Positions 16,116 to 23,761 are shown, counted from the first letter of the stretch. The stretch: 25,593 nt of DNA from Pseudomonadota bacterium (GCA_023451375.1 JAEXZS010000043.1:1-25593); one strand, 5' to 3'. Notes: generated by a model from the sequence alone, not told the origin. Numbers and translations: made by a program.

Positions 16116-16358
16116 TCAGCCTTCCCCGCTCGGCGCCGAGGTCTCCAGCGCCAGCGCATGCAGCGCGCCGCCCATCTGCCCCTTCAGCGCGGCGTAGACC
16201 AGCTGATGCTGGCGCACGCGCGGCAGGCCGACGAAGGCCCTGGACACGATACGCGCGCGATAATGGTCGCCGTCGCCGGCCAGGTCGTCGATCGCGATCT
16301 CGGCGTCCGGAAAGGCCTCTTCCAGATGCTGGCGCAGGGTGTCCACGGACATGGGCAT
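16116..16358 (-). CDS. bolA: BolA-family protein
   Basis: Encodes 80 aa from ATG 16358 (MPMSVDTLRQHL); an ATG at 16352 is an alternative. The frame is open much further upstream, but that part overlaps the GNAT gene antisense to its codon usage and is not coding. BolA marks are the alpha-beta-beta-alpha start HLEEAFPDAEIAIDDLAGDGDHYRARIVS, then FVGLPRVRQHQLVYAALKGQMGG-ALHALALET. The invariant histidine in the C-terminal ALHALAL is the usual Fe-S ligand shared with a CGFS glutaredoxin. Its partner grxD is 1 kb downstream on the same strand. BolA-Grx pairs act in iron sensing and Fe-S trafficking. Confidence 0.92.
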   Translation of the reverse strand: MPMSVDTLRQHLEEAFPDAEIAIDDLAGDGDHYRARIVSRAFVGLPRVRQHQLVYAALKGQMGGALHALALETSAPSGEG

Positions 16359-16405
16359 GGGCGGGTGCTCTTCGAAACTGTCGTGTGCAGCGTGACCGAT
16401 AATCC

Positions 16406-16939
16406 TTAACCCCCGCCTACGCCGCGCGCACGACGGTACAGTCGGACCCGAGAGCCCTTGTAGTCGGCCAGGGCGTAGGGCGCGTAGCCGACCCGCTCGG
16501 CGAGCCGCACCGACGGCAGATTTTCCGGGGAGATCATGCAGACGGTGGCCTGAGAGGCCACTTGGGCGTCGGCCCACGACAGCACCGTCGACAGCGCCTC
16601 GACCGCAAAGCCCTGGCCTTGGAAGGCTGGCGCCACGCCCCAGCCGAGTTCCGGATGGGCGAACGGCGGCTGTATTTCGCGGCGGTAGTCGAACACGCCG
16701 ACGCTGCCCAGATAGTCTCCGCCCGCCTTCAGGCGGATCGTCCAGTTGCCGTATCCCAGCACCGCCCAGTGTCCCAGGTCGCGCAACAGGCGGAACCAGA
16801 TCTCTTCCCGGCCGAGGGCGCGGCCCATGATGTGGCGCGTGAAGCTCTCGTCCGACCACAGCGCCAGAAGATCCTCCAGATCGGTGGCCGCGACGGGCGT
16901 CAGCACAAGGCGCTCACTCGTCAGGATCGGGTGGCTCAC
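16406..16939 (-). CDS. GNAT-family N-acetyltransferase, RimJ/RimL-like
   Basis: Encodes 177 aa. The start ILTSERLVLTPVAATDLEDLLALWSDESFTRHIMGR is typical of the RimJ/RimL branch. The acetyl-CoA pyrophosphate loop is the block ELGWGVAPAFQGQGFAVEAL, matching Q/RxxGxG/A as QGQGFA. The end block PENLPSVRLAERVGY holds the conserved asparagine and the Glu-Arg-x-Gly-Tyr closing motif. Substrates may be protein N-termini or small amines; nothing in the sequence decides. The ATG overlaps the radC stop by four bases (ATGA), so it is translated with radC. bolA starts 47 bases after its stop. Confidence 0.92.
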   Translation of the reverse strand: MSHPILTSERLVLTPVAATDLEDLLALWSDESFTRHIMGRALGREEIWFRLLRDLGHWAVLGYGNWTIRLKAGGDYLGSVGVFDYRREIQPPFAHPELGWGVAPAFQGQGFAVEALSTVLSWADAQVASQATVCMISPENLPSVRLAERVGYAPYALADYKGSRVRLYRRARGVGGG

Positions 16940-17667
16940 ATCAGTCCCAGTTGCTTGAAGCTGGCCACCCCGTCGCGGCCGACGACCAGGTGATCGTGGA
17001 CCTCGACATTAAGGGCGCGGCCGGCCTGCACAACCTGCTTCGTCATCTCGATGTCGGCGCGGCTGGGCGTGGGATCGCCGGACGGATGGTTGTGGACCAG
17101 GATCAGGGCGCTGGACGAAAGCTCCAGCGCCCGGCGCACCACCTCGCGCGGATAGACCGGCGCGTGATCCACCGTGCCCCGGTTCTGCACCTCGTCTAGG
17201 ATCAGCTGGTTCTTCTTGTCGAGATACAGGACGCGGAACTGCTCGCGCGGCTCGTGCTGCAGGGCGACGCGGACATAGGCCAAGAGCGCCGACCAGGACG
17301 AGATCACCGGCCGTTTGGCCGTCGGTTCGCGGGCGATCCGGCGGGTGACGTCGAAGATCAGCTGAAGGTCCAGGGCCGCGGCCCGCGTGGCCTTGCCGGG
17401 CGCATATCCCAACGACCTCGCCACCTGGTCCTCGATCGCCTCATGACTGGCCGCGCCGATCCCCTCCAGCCCGCCGAAGCGCGCCAGCAGGTCCTTCGCG
17501 AGCGGCTTCGTGTCCTTGTAGGGCACGCTGCGGAACAGCAGCAGCTCCAGAAGTTCATAGTCCGGCAGCGCGCCCAGACCGCCTCTGGCCGCGCGCTCGC
17601 GCAGGCGGTCGCGATGACCGCCGTGCCGCGGTCGGGTCTTCTTCGGTTCCGTGGCGTCGTCCAGCAT
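16936..17667 (-). CDS. radC: RadC-family JAB/MPN domain protein
   Basis: Encodes 243 aa from ATG 17667 (MLDDATEPKKTRPRHGGHRDRLRERA), which has GGGAGA close upstream; a TTG at 17685 would add six residues and is less likely. An N-terminal helix-hairpin-helix region (LPDYELLELLLF, LLARFGGLEGIGAAS) precedes the JAB metalloprotease-like domain. The zinc motif HNHPSGDPTPSRAD gives H-x-H-x7-S-x2-D, and the paired upstream Glu lies in EPREQFRVLYLD. RadC was once linked to DNA repair, but its true role in bacteria remains unclear. It overlaps the GNAT gene, and map lies 51 bases upstream of it. Confidence 0.95.
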   Translation of the reverse strand: MLDDATEPKKTRPRHGGHRDRLRERAARGGLGALPDYELLELLLFRSVPYKDTKPLAKDLLARFGGLEGIGAASHEAIEDQVARSLGYAPGKATRAAALDLQLIFDVTRRIAREPTAKRPVISSWSALLAYVRVALQHEPREQFRVLYLDKKNQLILDEVQNRGTVDHAPVYPREVVRRALELSSSALILVHNHPSGDPTPSRADIEMTKQVVQAGRALNVEVHDHLVVGRDGVASFKQLGLM

Positions 17668-17718
17668 CCCGTCTCCCGCGCGCAACCTAGGCGGAACGCG
17701 CGGGCGCCGCCAGAGGCG

Positions 17719-18537
17719 TCAGAGCGGCTTGAACAGGCCGTTGGGCGAGGTGGTGAAGATCTCCACGCCATCCTCGGTCACGCCGATGGTGTGTTCGCAC
17801 TGGGCCGACAGGGACTTGTCGCGGGTCACCGCCGTCCAGCCGTCCGACAGCACCTTCACGTGCGGCTTGCCCAGGTTCACCATCGGCTCGACGGTGAAGA
17901 ACATGCCGGCCTTCAGCGTCGCGCCCTCGCCCTTGCGGCCATAGTGCAGGACGTTGGGGCTGTCGTGGAACACCCGGCCGATGCCGTGGCCGCAGAAGTC
18001 CCGCACCACGCTCATGCGCTGGGCCTCGACGAACTTCTGGATGGCGAAGCCGATGTCGCCGAAGGTGTTCCCCGGCTTGATCTGCGCCAGACCCAGCTCC
18101 AGCGATTCATAGGTCACGTCGACCAGCTTCCGGGCTCGCGTCGAGACTTCGCCGACGCCGTACATGCGGCTGGAATCACCGTGCCAGCCGTCGACGATCA
18201 CGGTGTGATCGATGTTGACGATGTCGCCGTCCTTCAGCACCCGATCCCCCGGAATGCCGTGGCAGACGACGTGGTTGATCGAGGTGCAGACGGTCTTCTC
18301 GTAGCCCTTGTAGCCCAGGCAGGCGGGCAAGCCGCCGTTGTCCAGGGTGAACTGGCGGATCAGGTCGTCGATCTCGCCGGTGGTGACGCCGGGCTTCACA
18401 TGCTCGACGATCATGTCCAGCGCCTCGGCGACCAGCCGTCCGGCCTTGCGCATGCCCTCGAAGGCCTCGGCGTCGTGGACGCGGATGGCGCTGGAGCGGA
18501 CCAGGACGTCGGTCTCGAGTTCGGGCGTTTCGTACAT
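17719..18537 (-). CDS. map: Methionine aminopeptidase, type I
   Basis: Encodes 272 aa from ATG 18537 (MYETPELETDV). It removes the initiator methionine from nascent proteins. Type I two-metal ligands are visible: two Asp in NIDHTVIVDGWHGDSSRMY, His in GHGIGRVFH, Glu in FFTVEPMVN and Glu in SAQCEHTIGV. The substrate-site His is in the NHVVCHGIPG block. The frame extends to a TTG at 18612, but a promoter-like GCTATAAC lies at 18600-18593, between that codon and the ATG, so the ATG is preferred. The N-terminal extension of about 25 residues before AEAFEGMRKAG is common in alphaproteobacteria. An essential gene in most bacteria. Confidence 0.96.
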   Translation of the reverse strand: MYETPELETDVLVRSSAIRVHDAEAFEGMRKAGRLVAEALDMIVEHVKPGVTTGEIDDLIRQFTLDNGGLPACLGYKGYEKTVCTSINHVVCHGIPGDRVLKDGDIVNIDHTVIVDGWHGDSSRMYGVGEVSTRARKLVDVTYESLELGLAQIKPGNTFGDIGFAIQKFVEAQRMSVVRDFCGHGIGRVFHDSPNVLHYGRKGEGATLKAGMFFTVEPMVNLGKPHVKVLSDGWTAVTRDKSLSAQCEHTIGVTEDGVEIFTTSPNGLFKPL

Positions 18538-18592
18538 GTTCGAAGGGTCTGTGATGGCTGGGACAGGCGAGATCCGTTCGCCGCAGATGGTC

Positions 18593-18600
18593 GTTATAGC
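18593..18600 (-). promoter_or_regulatory. -10 element of the map promoter
   Basis: Minus-strand GCTATAAC matches the published Caulobacter housekeeping -10 consensus GCTANAWC at every position. The region where a -35 is expected is not a good TTGACG match. Transcription would start about 45 bases before the ATG at 18537. Confidence 0.5.
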
Positions 18601-18916
18601 ATGAAACCTCAACCTCGGGCCCGGAATAGGGGATGATCACCGATCTCGGGAAGGCCAATGGCGGCGCTGCGCCATGGACCGCGCCCACCCGCCCGCCCAC
18701 GCACGTTTCCTCCGGAACACCGTCGTTCTCGGCATTGACGTTGCCGCAACGGAAGCTCTCGAAGCCGTGATCTTGTGCGGCTTGGGCGCCACGATTTCGC
18801 CCGTTTCGGGTCGGATGGGGGCCCAGCTTGCAACGCTTTCATGACGCGAACGCTTTGCCGGTTCCTCCCCCAGATCGCCGGCTTGTGCAGCCGGCGGCGT
18901 TGAATAGGTGTATGAA
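18601..18916. other. Divergent intergenic region between map and the FadL-type gene
   Basis: No credible gene was found here. TTGACG (18735-18740) runs into GTTGCCGCAAC (18740-18750), a perfect 11-base palindrome with the same half-sites as the dyad at 6215. ATGGCG / CGCCAT forms a 6-bp stem (18658-18663 with 18670-18675). GCCGGCT / AGCCGGC forms a 7-bp stem with a TGTGC loop (18877-18895) that ends about 20 bases before the FadL-type start and could affect its translation. Confidence 0.5.
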
Positions 18917-20266
18917 ATGAACCCCAGGACATTCGCCCGCGTGGGCGGGATCGCCCTGTCGTCGGTGCTGCTGGCCGGCGTCGCCGCCCCCGCCATGGCC
19001 GGCTCCTTCTACGTGCAGGAACAGTCGACCCGGGCCCAAGGCCGCGCCAACGCCGGCGTCGGCGCCGACAAGGGCGTCCAGTCGCTGTGGTGGAACCCCG
19101 CCGCCATCGCCGGCGCCCAGCGTGAGCTGTACGTCGGCGCGCATGGCCTGATCCTGGATTCGGACGTCGACGACCGCGGCTCCAGCCTGACCTACAACGT
19201 CCCGGTACCCGGCGTGGGTCTTGTCAGCCGCACCGTCCCGGTCAACGGCGACCCGCACGTCCATGAAGTGGTCGAAAGCGGCATCGTGCCGAACTTCGCC
19301 GTGTCGATGCCCATCGGCGACCGCTTCAATGTCGGCCTGGCCGTCCAGGCGCCGTACAACTTCACCACCAAGTACGAGCCCAGCGACTTCGCCCGCTACG
19401 ACGCCCTGACCTCGGAACTGCGCTCGGCCAACGTCAGCCTGGTGGCGGCCATGACGGTCACCGACTGGCTGGACATCGGCGCCGGCTTCGACGCCCAGTA
19501 CGCCAAGGCGACCCTGAGCTCGGCCCTGCCGAACGTGCCGGTCCCGGCCGTGCTGTCGCCAGCCTACGTGATCGATCCGGCCAGCGACGGCCGCAATGAC
19601 CTGGAAGGCGACGGCTGGGACTACGGCTGGAACGCCGGCGCCCAGATGCACTTCGGCAAGCTGGACCTCGGCCTGTCCTACCGCTCCGAGATCGAACACG
19701 AGCTGGAAGGCTCAGTGAACATCTCGGGCCTGACCGGCCTGCTGGCCGGCGCCAACGTCTCGGCCGACGGCGGCGCGACCTTCACCACGCCCTGGTACGC
19801 CACCGTGTCGGCCCGCTACGCCGTCAACGACCGGCTGACCCTGAACGCCCAGGTCAACCAGATCGGCTGGAGCGAGTTCGACGCCATCCGCGTGGCCTAC
19901 ACCGGCGGCGGCTCGACAATCGTCCAGGACTATGACGACGTCACCACCGGCGCGATCGGGGTCGACTACAAGATCGATCCGACCATGACGGTGCGCGCCG
20001 GCGTCGGCTTCGACCCGACCCCGACGCCGGACGATCACCGCACCGCGCGCATCCCGGACGGCGACCGCTGGCTGTACGCCGCCGGCCTGTCCAAGACGAT
20101 CGGCTCGATGACCTTCGACGGCGCGGTGACCTACATCGACATCGACACCGCCCAGATCAACGACACGCGTGACCTGTACGCCAACGGCCTGGTCATCTCG
20201 AACCTGCGCGGCGAAGCCAAGGGTTCCGGCGTCGGCTTCTCGCTGGGCGCGAGCTGGAGCTTCTAG
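18917..20266 (+). CDS. FadL/OmpP1/TodX-family outer-membrane transporter
   Basis: Encodes 449 aa. It starts at ATG 18917 (MNPRTFARVGG), with AGGTG six bases upstream; a GTG nine bases earlier overlaps that ribosome site. The signal peptide ends at APAMA, giving mature GSFYVQEQSTRAQGRANAGVG, the N-terminal hatch motif of the family, followed by SLWWNPAAIAG. The rest is a run of alternating amphipathic strands ending in GVGFSLGASWSF, the C-terminal aromatic signal for the BAM complex. The family forms 14-strand barrels that pass long-chain fatty acids or other hydrophobic compounds by lateral diffusion. The window also holds a FATP-type acyl-CoA synthetase, but 16 kb away. The specific substrate is unknown. 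Confidence 0.92.
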   Translation: MNPRTFARVGGIALSSVLLAGVAAPAMAGSFYVQEQSTRAQGRANAGVGADKGVQSLWWNPAAIAGAQRELYVGAHGLILDSDVDDRGSSLTYNVPVPGVGLVSRTVPVNGDPHVHEVVESGIVPNFAVSMPIGDRFNVGLAVQAPYNFTTKYEPSDFARYDALTSELRSANVSLVAAMTVTDWLDIGAGFDAQYAKATLSSALPNVPVPAVLSPAYVIDPASDGRNDLEGDGWDYGWNAGAQMHFGKLDLGLSYRSEIEHELEGSVNISGLTGLLAGANVSADGGATFTTPWYATVSARYAVNDRLTLNAQVNQIGWSEFDAIRVAYTGGGSTIVQDYDDVTTGAIGVDYKIDPTMTVRAGVGFDPTPTPDDHRTARIPDGDRWLYAAGLSKTIGSMTFDGAVTYIDIDTAQINDTRDLYANGLVISNLRGEAKGSGVGFSLGASWSF

Positions 20267-20290
20267 GATCAGCGACAGCCTGACATGAGA

Positions 20291-20322
20291 ACGGCGGCTC
20301 CTCGCGGAGCCGCCGTTTTTCG
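20291..20322 (+). terminator. Terminator of the FadL-type gene
   Basis: An 11-bp perfect stem ACGGCGGCTCC / GGAGCCGCCGT with a TCGC loop, followed by TTTTC. It lies 24 bases after the stop and before the end of the convergent helicase gene. Confidence 0.9.
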
Positions 20323-20352
20323 TTCCTCCGCCGTGCAGCAGAGAGGATCTCG

Positions 20353-21834
20353 TCAGCCCTGGGCCGCCGCGTAGCCCTTGCCGCCGTTGGAAGGGCGGCG
20401 GCGGGGGCGGCGCTTCATTTCGCCGACGGGCTTGGCCTCCGTCGAGGCGACACGTTCGCCGGCGAGGGGGTTGTAGGTCCGTTCCGGGCGGGGAGCCGCC
20501 GCCGCTTCGCCGGGGCGATTGCCGCGACGTTGGCGGTGGGGCTGGCCGCCGCCTTCGGGACGGACGCCGTCACGGTGCGGGTTGCGCCCGCCGCGACGAC
20601 CACGACCGCCTTCGTTGCGGTCGCCGCCCTCGCGTTCCGGCATGGTCGCCTTCTTGCCGACGCCCGAGGCCATGATGGAGGCGTCCAGCGCGCCCAGGGC
20701 CTTGTCGTTGCGGCGGTCGATGGCCGGGATCTTCTGGCGGGTGACCTTCTCGATGTCCTTCAGCAGCTTCATCTCGTCGCCGGCGACGAAGCTGATGGCG
20801 GTGCCGTCGGCGCCCGCGCGGGCCGTGCGGCCGATGCGGTGCACATAGGCCTCAGGCACGAAGGGAAGTTCGAAGTTCACCACGTGCGAGACGCCGTCCA
20901 CGTCGATGCCGCGCGCGGCGATGTCGGTGGCGACCAGGACGCGCAGCTTGCCCTTCTTGAAGGCTTCCAGCGTGCGTTCACGCTGGGGCTGGCTCTTGTT
21001 GCCGTGGATGGCGCCGGCCTCGACGCCGCCGGCTTCGAGATAGGCCGCGACCTTGTCGGCGCCGTGCTTGGTCTTGGTGAAGACCAGGCAGCGCTTGTAT
21101 TCCGGATCGCTGAACATCTCGGTCAGCAGGGCGCGCTTGCGGCCCTGTTCGACGTGGACGACCGACTGGTTGATGCGCTGCACCGTGGTCGATTGCGGGG
21201 TGACCTGGACCTTGACCGGATCCTTCAGCAGTTCACCCGCCAGCTTGCCGATCTCGGTCGGCATGGTGGCCGAGAAGAACAGGTTCTGGCGGCGCGACGG
21301 CATGCGGCTGACGATCTGGCGGATCGGCTTGATGAAGCCGAGGTCCAGCATCTGGTCGGCCTCGTCCAGCACGAAGATTTCGGTCTGCGACAGGTCCAGC
21401 GTCTTTTGCTGGATATGGTCCAGCAGACGGCCCGGCGCGGCGACCAGGATGTCCAGGCCCTGTTGCAGGGCGCGTTCCTGGGCGCCGTACTTCACGCCGC
21501 CGAAGATGACCGCGACCCGGAAGCCCAGGTGGGCGCCGTAGGCCTTGAAGCTGTCGCCGATCTGGCTGGCCAGTTCACGGGTGGGGCTCAGGATCAGGGC
21601 GCGGGTGGTGCGCGGCACAGGGGCGGTGCGGTTCTCGGCCAGGCGGTGCAGGATCGGCAGGGCGAAGGCGGCGGTCTTGCCGGTGCCGGTCTGGGCGATG
21701 CCCAGCAGGTCCTTGCCGGCCATCACGTCGGGGATGGCCTTTTCCTGGATCGGGGTCGGCTTGGTGTAGCCTTCCGAGGCCAGCGCCTGGAGAAGGGCCT
21801 TGTTCAGGCCCATGGATTCGAAGGTGGTGCTCAA
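20353..21834 (-). CDS. rhlE: DEAD-box RNA helicase, RhlE-like
   Basis: Encodes 493 aa. Motifs in order: Q motif with GYTKPTPIQ, I AQTGTGKT, Ia PTRELA, GG, Ib APGRLLD, II DEAD, III SAT, IV VFTKT, V TDIAARGIDV and VI HRIGRTARAG. After about residue 375 a basic, Gly/Arg/Asn-rich tail (GGRGRRGGRNPHRDG) serves as a nonspecific RNA-binding extension. RhlE-type proteins unwind short RNA duplexes in ribosome assembly and with RNase E. The only start that keeps the conserved phenylalanine upstream of the Q motif (FESMGLNKALL) is TTG at 21834; an ATG at 21813 would cut it off. A leader of several hundred bases precedes it, as cold-regulated helicase genes often have. Confidence 0.95.
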   Translation of the reverse strand: MSTTFESMGLNKALLQALASEGYTKPTPIQEKAIPDVMAGKDLLGIAQTGTGKTAAFALPILHRLAENRTAPVPRTTRALILSPTRELASQIGDSFKAYGAHLGFRVAVIFGGVKYGAQERALQQGLDILVAAPGRLLDHIQQKTLDLSQTEIFVLDEADQMLDLGFIKPIRQIVSRMPSRRQNLFFSATMPTEIGKLAGELLKDPVKVQVTPQSTTVQRINQSVVHVEQGRKRALLTEMFSDPEYKRCLVFTKTKHGADKVAAYLEAGGVEAGAIHGNKSQPQRERTLEAFKKGKLRVLVATDIAARGIDVDGVSHVVNFELPFVPEAYVHRIGRTARAGADGTAISFVAGDEMKLLKDIEKVTRQKIPAIDRRNDKALGALDASIMASGVGKKATMPEREGGDRNEGGRGRRGGRNPHRDGVRPEGGGQPHRQRRGNRPGEAAAAPRPERTYNPLAGERVASTEAKPVGEMKRRPRRRPSNGGKGYAAAQG

Positions 21835-22501
21835 AGCAGTCTGTCTTTCGCGTGCGGCAGGGCGCTTTCAGCCATGGCATGACGCCGAAGGGCCGCGCTC
21901 CGCCAGTCCCGACGGGGCTTCGGAATGAAGCCTGCGGGGTGGATCGGGCGCCGCCCCGCGTGTCCGGGCAGCGAATGAACTTGAGGGGCCGGCGGCTTCT
22001 ACAGACAGGTCTGAAGAGACCCACACGCGCTGGAGACGCCGGAGATCGCGATTGTGCGATGCAGCGCAGATGGGCGCATAACTCGGATAAGTCAAGCTGC
22101 GGCGTTGTCCCCGGAGTCTTCAGCGACGAAAATCCGGGCGAGCGCGATAGGTCGGCAGGGGCTTCCATCATGGAAGGGCCGGGACGGGAGAGCGTCCCCG
22201 CCGTCAGAGCGAGGTTCGAGCTGGAGGGAGTGAAGGGCGGTGGCGATGTCGGAGACGTTCGGCTGCAAGCCTCCTACGTTCAGGGTTCGCCCTGCGAATG
22301 CGCGGAAGGACGATCTGGGTTGGATCGAGCCAAGGCGCCTGGGCGGCGAAAGGCGGGGCGACGATAGAAAAGACCTGCCAGATTATAGGTCCGTCGCCGC
22401 CGCCTCTATTTCGATCGCGCCGAATGGGTGGGCGGAATGTCCCGACCGTCCCCGGAATCGCTCCGGCTAGGTGCGGGAATATCCGTCCCCGCTGTCTCGC
22501 C
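21835..22501. other. 667-base region without a convincing gene; helicase leader and repeats
   Basis: Open frames here have arginine- and proline-rich antisense-like composition and no ribosome sites. On the minus strand TTGACT (22095-22090) could be a -35 for rhlE, with only a weak -10. GGCTTC / GAAGCC forms a 6-bp stem (21916-21932) in that leader. CTTCCATCATGGAAG (22162-22176) is a 15-base palindrome, next to a GGGACG / CGTCCC stem (22181-22198). TATAAT occurs on the minus strand at 22387-22382, inside a small GACCT / AGGTC hairpin followed by TTTTC, a weak terminator candidate for the gene at 22502. Confidence 0.45.
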
Positions 22502-23245
22502 TCACCCCCACGCCATCCAGCCCATCCACAGCGCCATGGCGACCATCATCACGTTTTCGGTCAGGGACAGGAAGCCCAGCGGGACGTTGCTGTCGCCGCC
22601 GACGCAGGCGCATTTCAGCTCGCGCTTCTGGATGTAGACGGCCTTGAACACCGACCAGGCGCCGACCGTGCCGACGAAGGCCGCCGCCGGGGCCGACAGC
22701 CAGGTCAGGACGCCGGCGACCATCAGCACCCCCGCGCCCAGCTCCACGAACGGATAGACGTAGGCGTAGGGCACCCAGCGCCGCGCCAGCACGTCGTAGC
22801 CCAGGAACATGGTGGCGAAACCATCGAGGTCGCGCAGCTTCAGCATGGCCAGGCCGCACATGGAGAAGGCGATGAACCACTCCGGCGTCCGCATGGTCAG
22901 GAGCGTTCCGGCCGCGAAGGAGGCGGCGAGGGCCATCAGGGCGGTGACGGCGAAGACGACCAGCACGGGCGTGTAGGTCTTGCGATCCTTATCGGGGACG
23001 GGCTTCCCCAGGAAACGGCGCAGGTCGTCGTAGCCGCCGATGCGGCGCCCGTCGATGAAGGTTTGCGGCGTGGTCTCGACCCCATGCTCGGCCTTGAAGG
23101 CGTCGGTCTGTTCGCGCGTGGTCAGCCAGCGGTCGTCCACCGCGTAGCCCTGGCTTTTCAGCAGGTGTTTCGCCCGAAGCCCCCAGGGGCAGACATGTTT
23201 TTCCATCACCATGCGGTGGAGGACGGCGGTCTTCTCGGCGGCCAT
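22502..23245 (-). CDS. Glutaredoxin-MauE/DoxX-type membrane fusion protein
   Basis: Encodes 247 aa. Residues about 1-85 are a glutaredoxin fold with active site CPWG (one cysteine), TTPQ with the cis-Pro, and IGGYDDLRRFLG. Residues about 92-247 hold five likely spans and resemble the MauE/DoxX redox-associated membrane family. A Cys motif CACVGG precedes the last span (NVPLGFLSLTENVMM). The soluble domain should face the cytoplasm. Such a fusion may pass reducing power, via glutathione, to a membrane thiol or a metal-thiol substrate, but the reaction is unknown. The ATG at 23245 has GAAGGAG. It is transcribed away from a MerR regulator with a shared control region of 75 bases. Confidence 0.88.
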   Translation of the reverse strand: MAAEKTAVLHRMVMEKHVCPWGLRAKHLLKSQGYAVDDRWLTTREQTDAFKAEHGVETTPQTFIDGRRIGGYDDLRRFLGKPVPDKDRKTYTPVLVVFAVTALMALAASFAAGTLLTMRTPEWFIAFSMCGLAMLKLRDLDGFATMFLGYDVLARRWVPYAYVYPFVELGAGVLMVAGVLTWLSAPAAAFVGTVGAWSVFKAVYIQKRELKCACVGGDSNVPLGFLSLTENVMMVAMALWMGWMAWG

Positions 23246-23281
23246 GACGGCGCTCCTTCAGCTTTGCACACAACGCGACCG

Positions 23282-23317
23282 ACCCCATGTGGGGTGCGGA
23301 CCATGGTACGGAGTCAA
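23282..23317 (-). promoter_or_regulatory. mer-like operator/promoter of the glutaredoxin-MauE gene
   Basis: The minus strand reads TTGACTCCGTAC from 23317, identical over 12 bases to the start of the classical mer operator of Tn501/Tn21, as remembered. An imperfect dyad centred on CCATGG (23301-23306) follows. With TTGACT as -35, a 19-base spacer, the long spacing that MerR proteins correct, reaches CCACAT. A second inverted repeat ACCCCA-TG-TGGGGT (23282-23295) covers that -10 area. The -35 also overlaps the merR ribosome site. Confidence 0.65.
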
Positions 23318-23320
23318 GGG

Positions 23321-23704
23321 ATGGAGACGACGATCGCCGGATTGGCCCGCGCGGGCGGCGTGGGGGTGGAGACCGTGCGCTACTACCAGCGGCGCGGGCT
23401 GATGCCGACGCCGGACGGCGGAGGCGGCGTGCGGCGGTACGGAGGAGCGGAGGTCCGGCGGCTGCGCTTCATCCGCTCGGCCCAAAGCGCCGGCTTCACC
23501 CTGGAGCAGATCGGCGAGTTGCTGGCGCTGGACGCCGGGCATGACCAGGCGCGGGCCAGGGCTCTGGCCGAGGCGCGCATCGTCGACCTGGACGCGAAGA
23601 TCACCGAGCTGGAGGCGGCGCGGGACGCCCTGCGTCGGCTGGCGAAGCAGTGCGGCGACGCCAGGGGCGGACCGTGCCCGATCCTGGCGGCGTTCGAGGG
23701 ATAG
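23321..23704 (+). CDS. MerR-family transcriptional regulator
   Basis: Encodes 127 aa from ATG 23321, preceded by GGAG and AAGGG. The winged helix (TIAGLARAGGVGVETVRYYQ, RRGLMPTP, VRRYGGAEVRRLRFI, SAQSAGFTLEQIGELLAL) closely follows mercury-type MerR. A dimer helix runs from about 75 to 108. The metal loop has Cys111 and Cys119, with seven residues between, as in the copper sensor CueR; mercury MerR has eight. The residue matching the first mercury cysteine (Cys82 in Tn501) is Gln. It therefore should not sense Hg(II) in the classical three-cysteine way. It probably binds the mer-like operator directly upstream and controls the divergent glutaredoxin-MauE gene. Confidence 0.93.
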   Translation: METTIAGLARAGGVGVETVRYYQRRGLMPTPDGGGGVRRYGGAEVRRLRFIRSAQSAGFTLEQIGELLALDAGHDQARARALAEARIVDLDAKITELEAARDALRRLAKQCGDARGGPCPILAAFEG

Positions 23705-23761
23705 ATGATGGCTTCGGCGGCGTCTGGACCTGGCTGACCGCCTTCGGCGCCCGCAAGGGAT

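Noticed and set aside
16359..16859. Upstream extension of the bolA reading frame
   Set aside because: Lies across the GNAT gene in an alternative frame with Arg/Gly/Pro-rich sequence; BolA starts at 16358.
17254..18636. 460-codon plus-strand frame opposite radC and map
   Set aside because: Covers two confidently identified minus-strand genes in antisense. No domain or start signal is visible.
18637..18996. 119-codon minus-strand frame in the map/FadL gap
   Set aside because: It overlaps the signal peptide of the FadL-type gene and has no ribosome site, conserved-looking motif or typical codon pattern.
20530..21882. 450-codon plus-strand frame opposite rhlE
   Set aside because: Antisense to an unmistakable DEAD-box helicase; no recognisable motif.
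22298..23320. Upstream extension of the merR reading frame
   Set aside because: The extension is antisense to the glutaredoxin-MauE gene and lacks a start signal; ATG 23321 gives a standard MerR N-terminus.
23321..23704. Mercury-resistance operon
   Set aside because: No merT, merP, merC or merA is present, and the regulator lacks the three-cysteine Hg site, so a mer operon is not supported despite the operator similarity.
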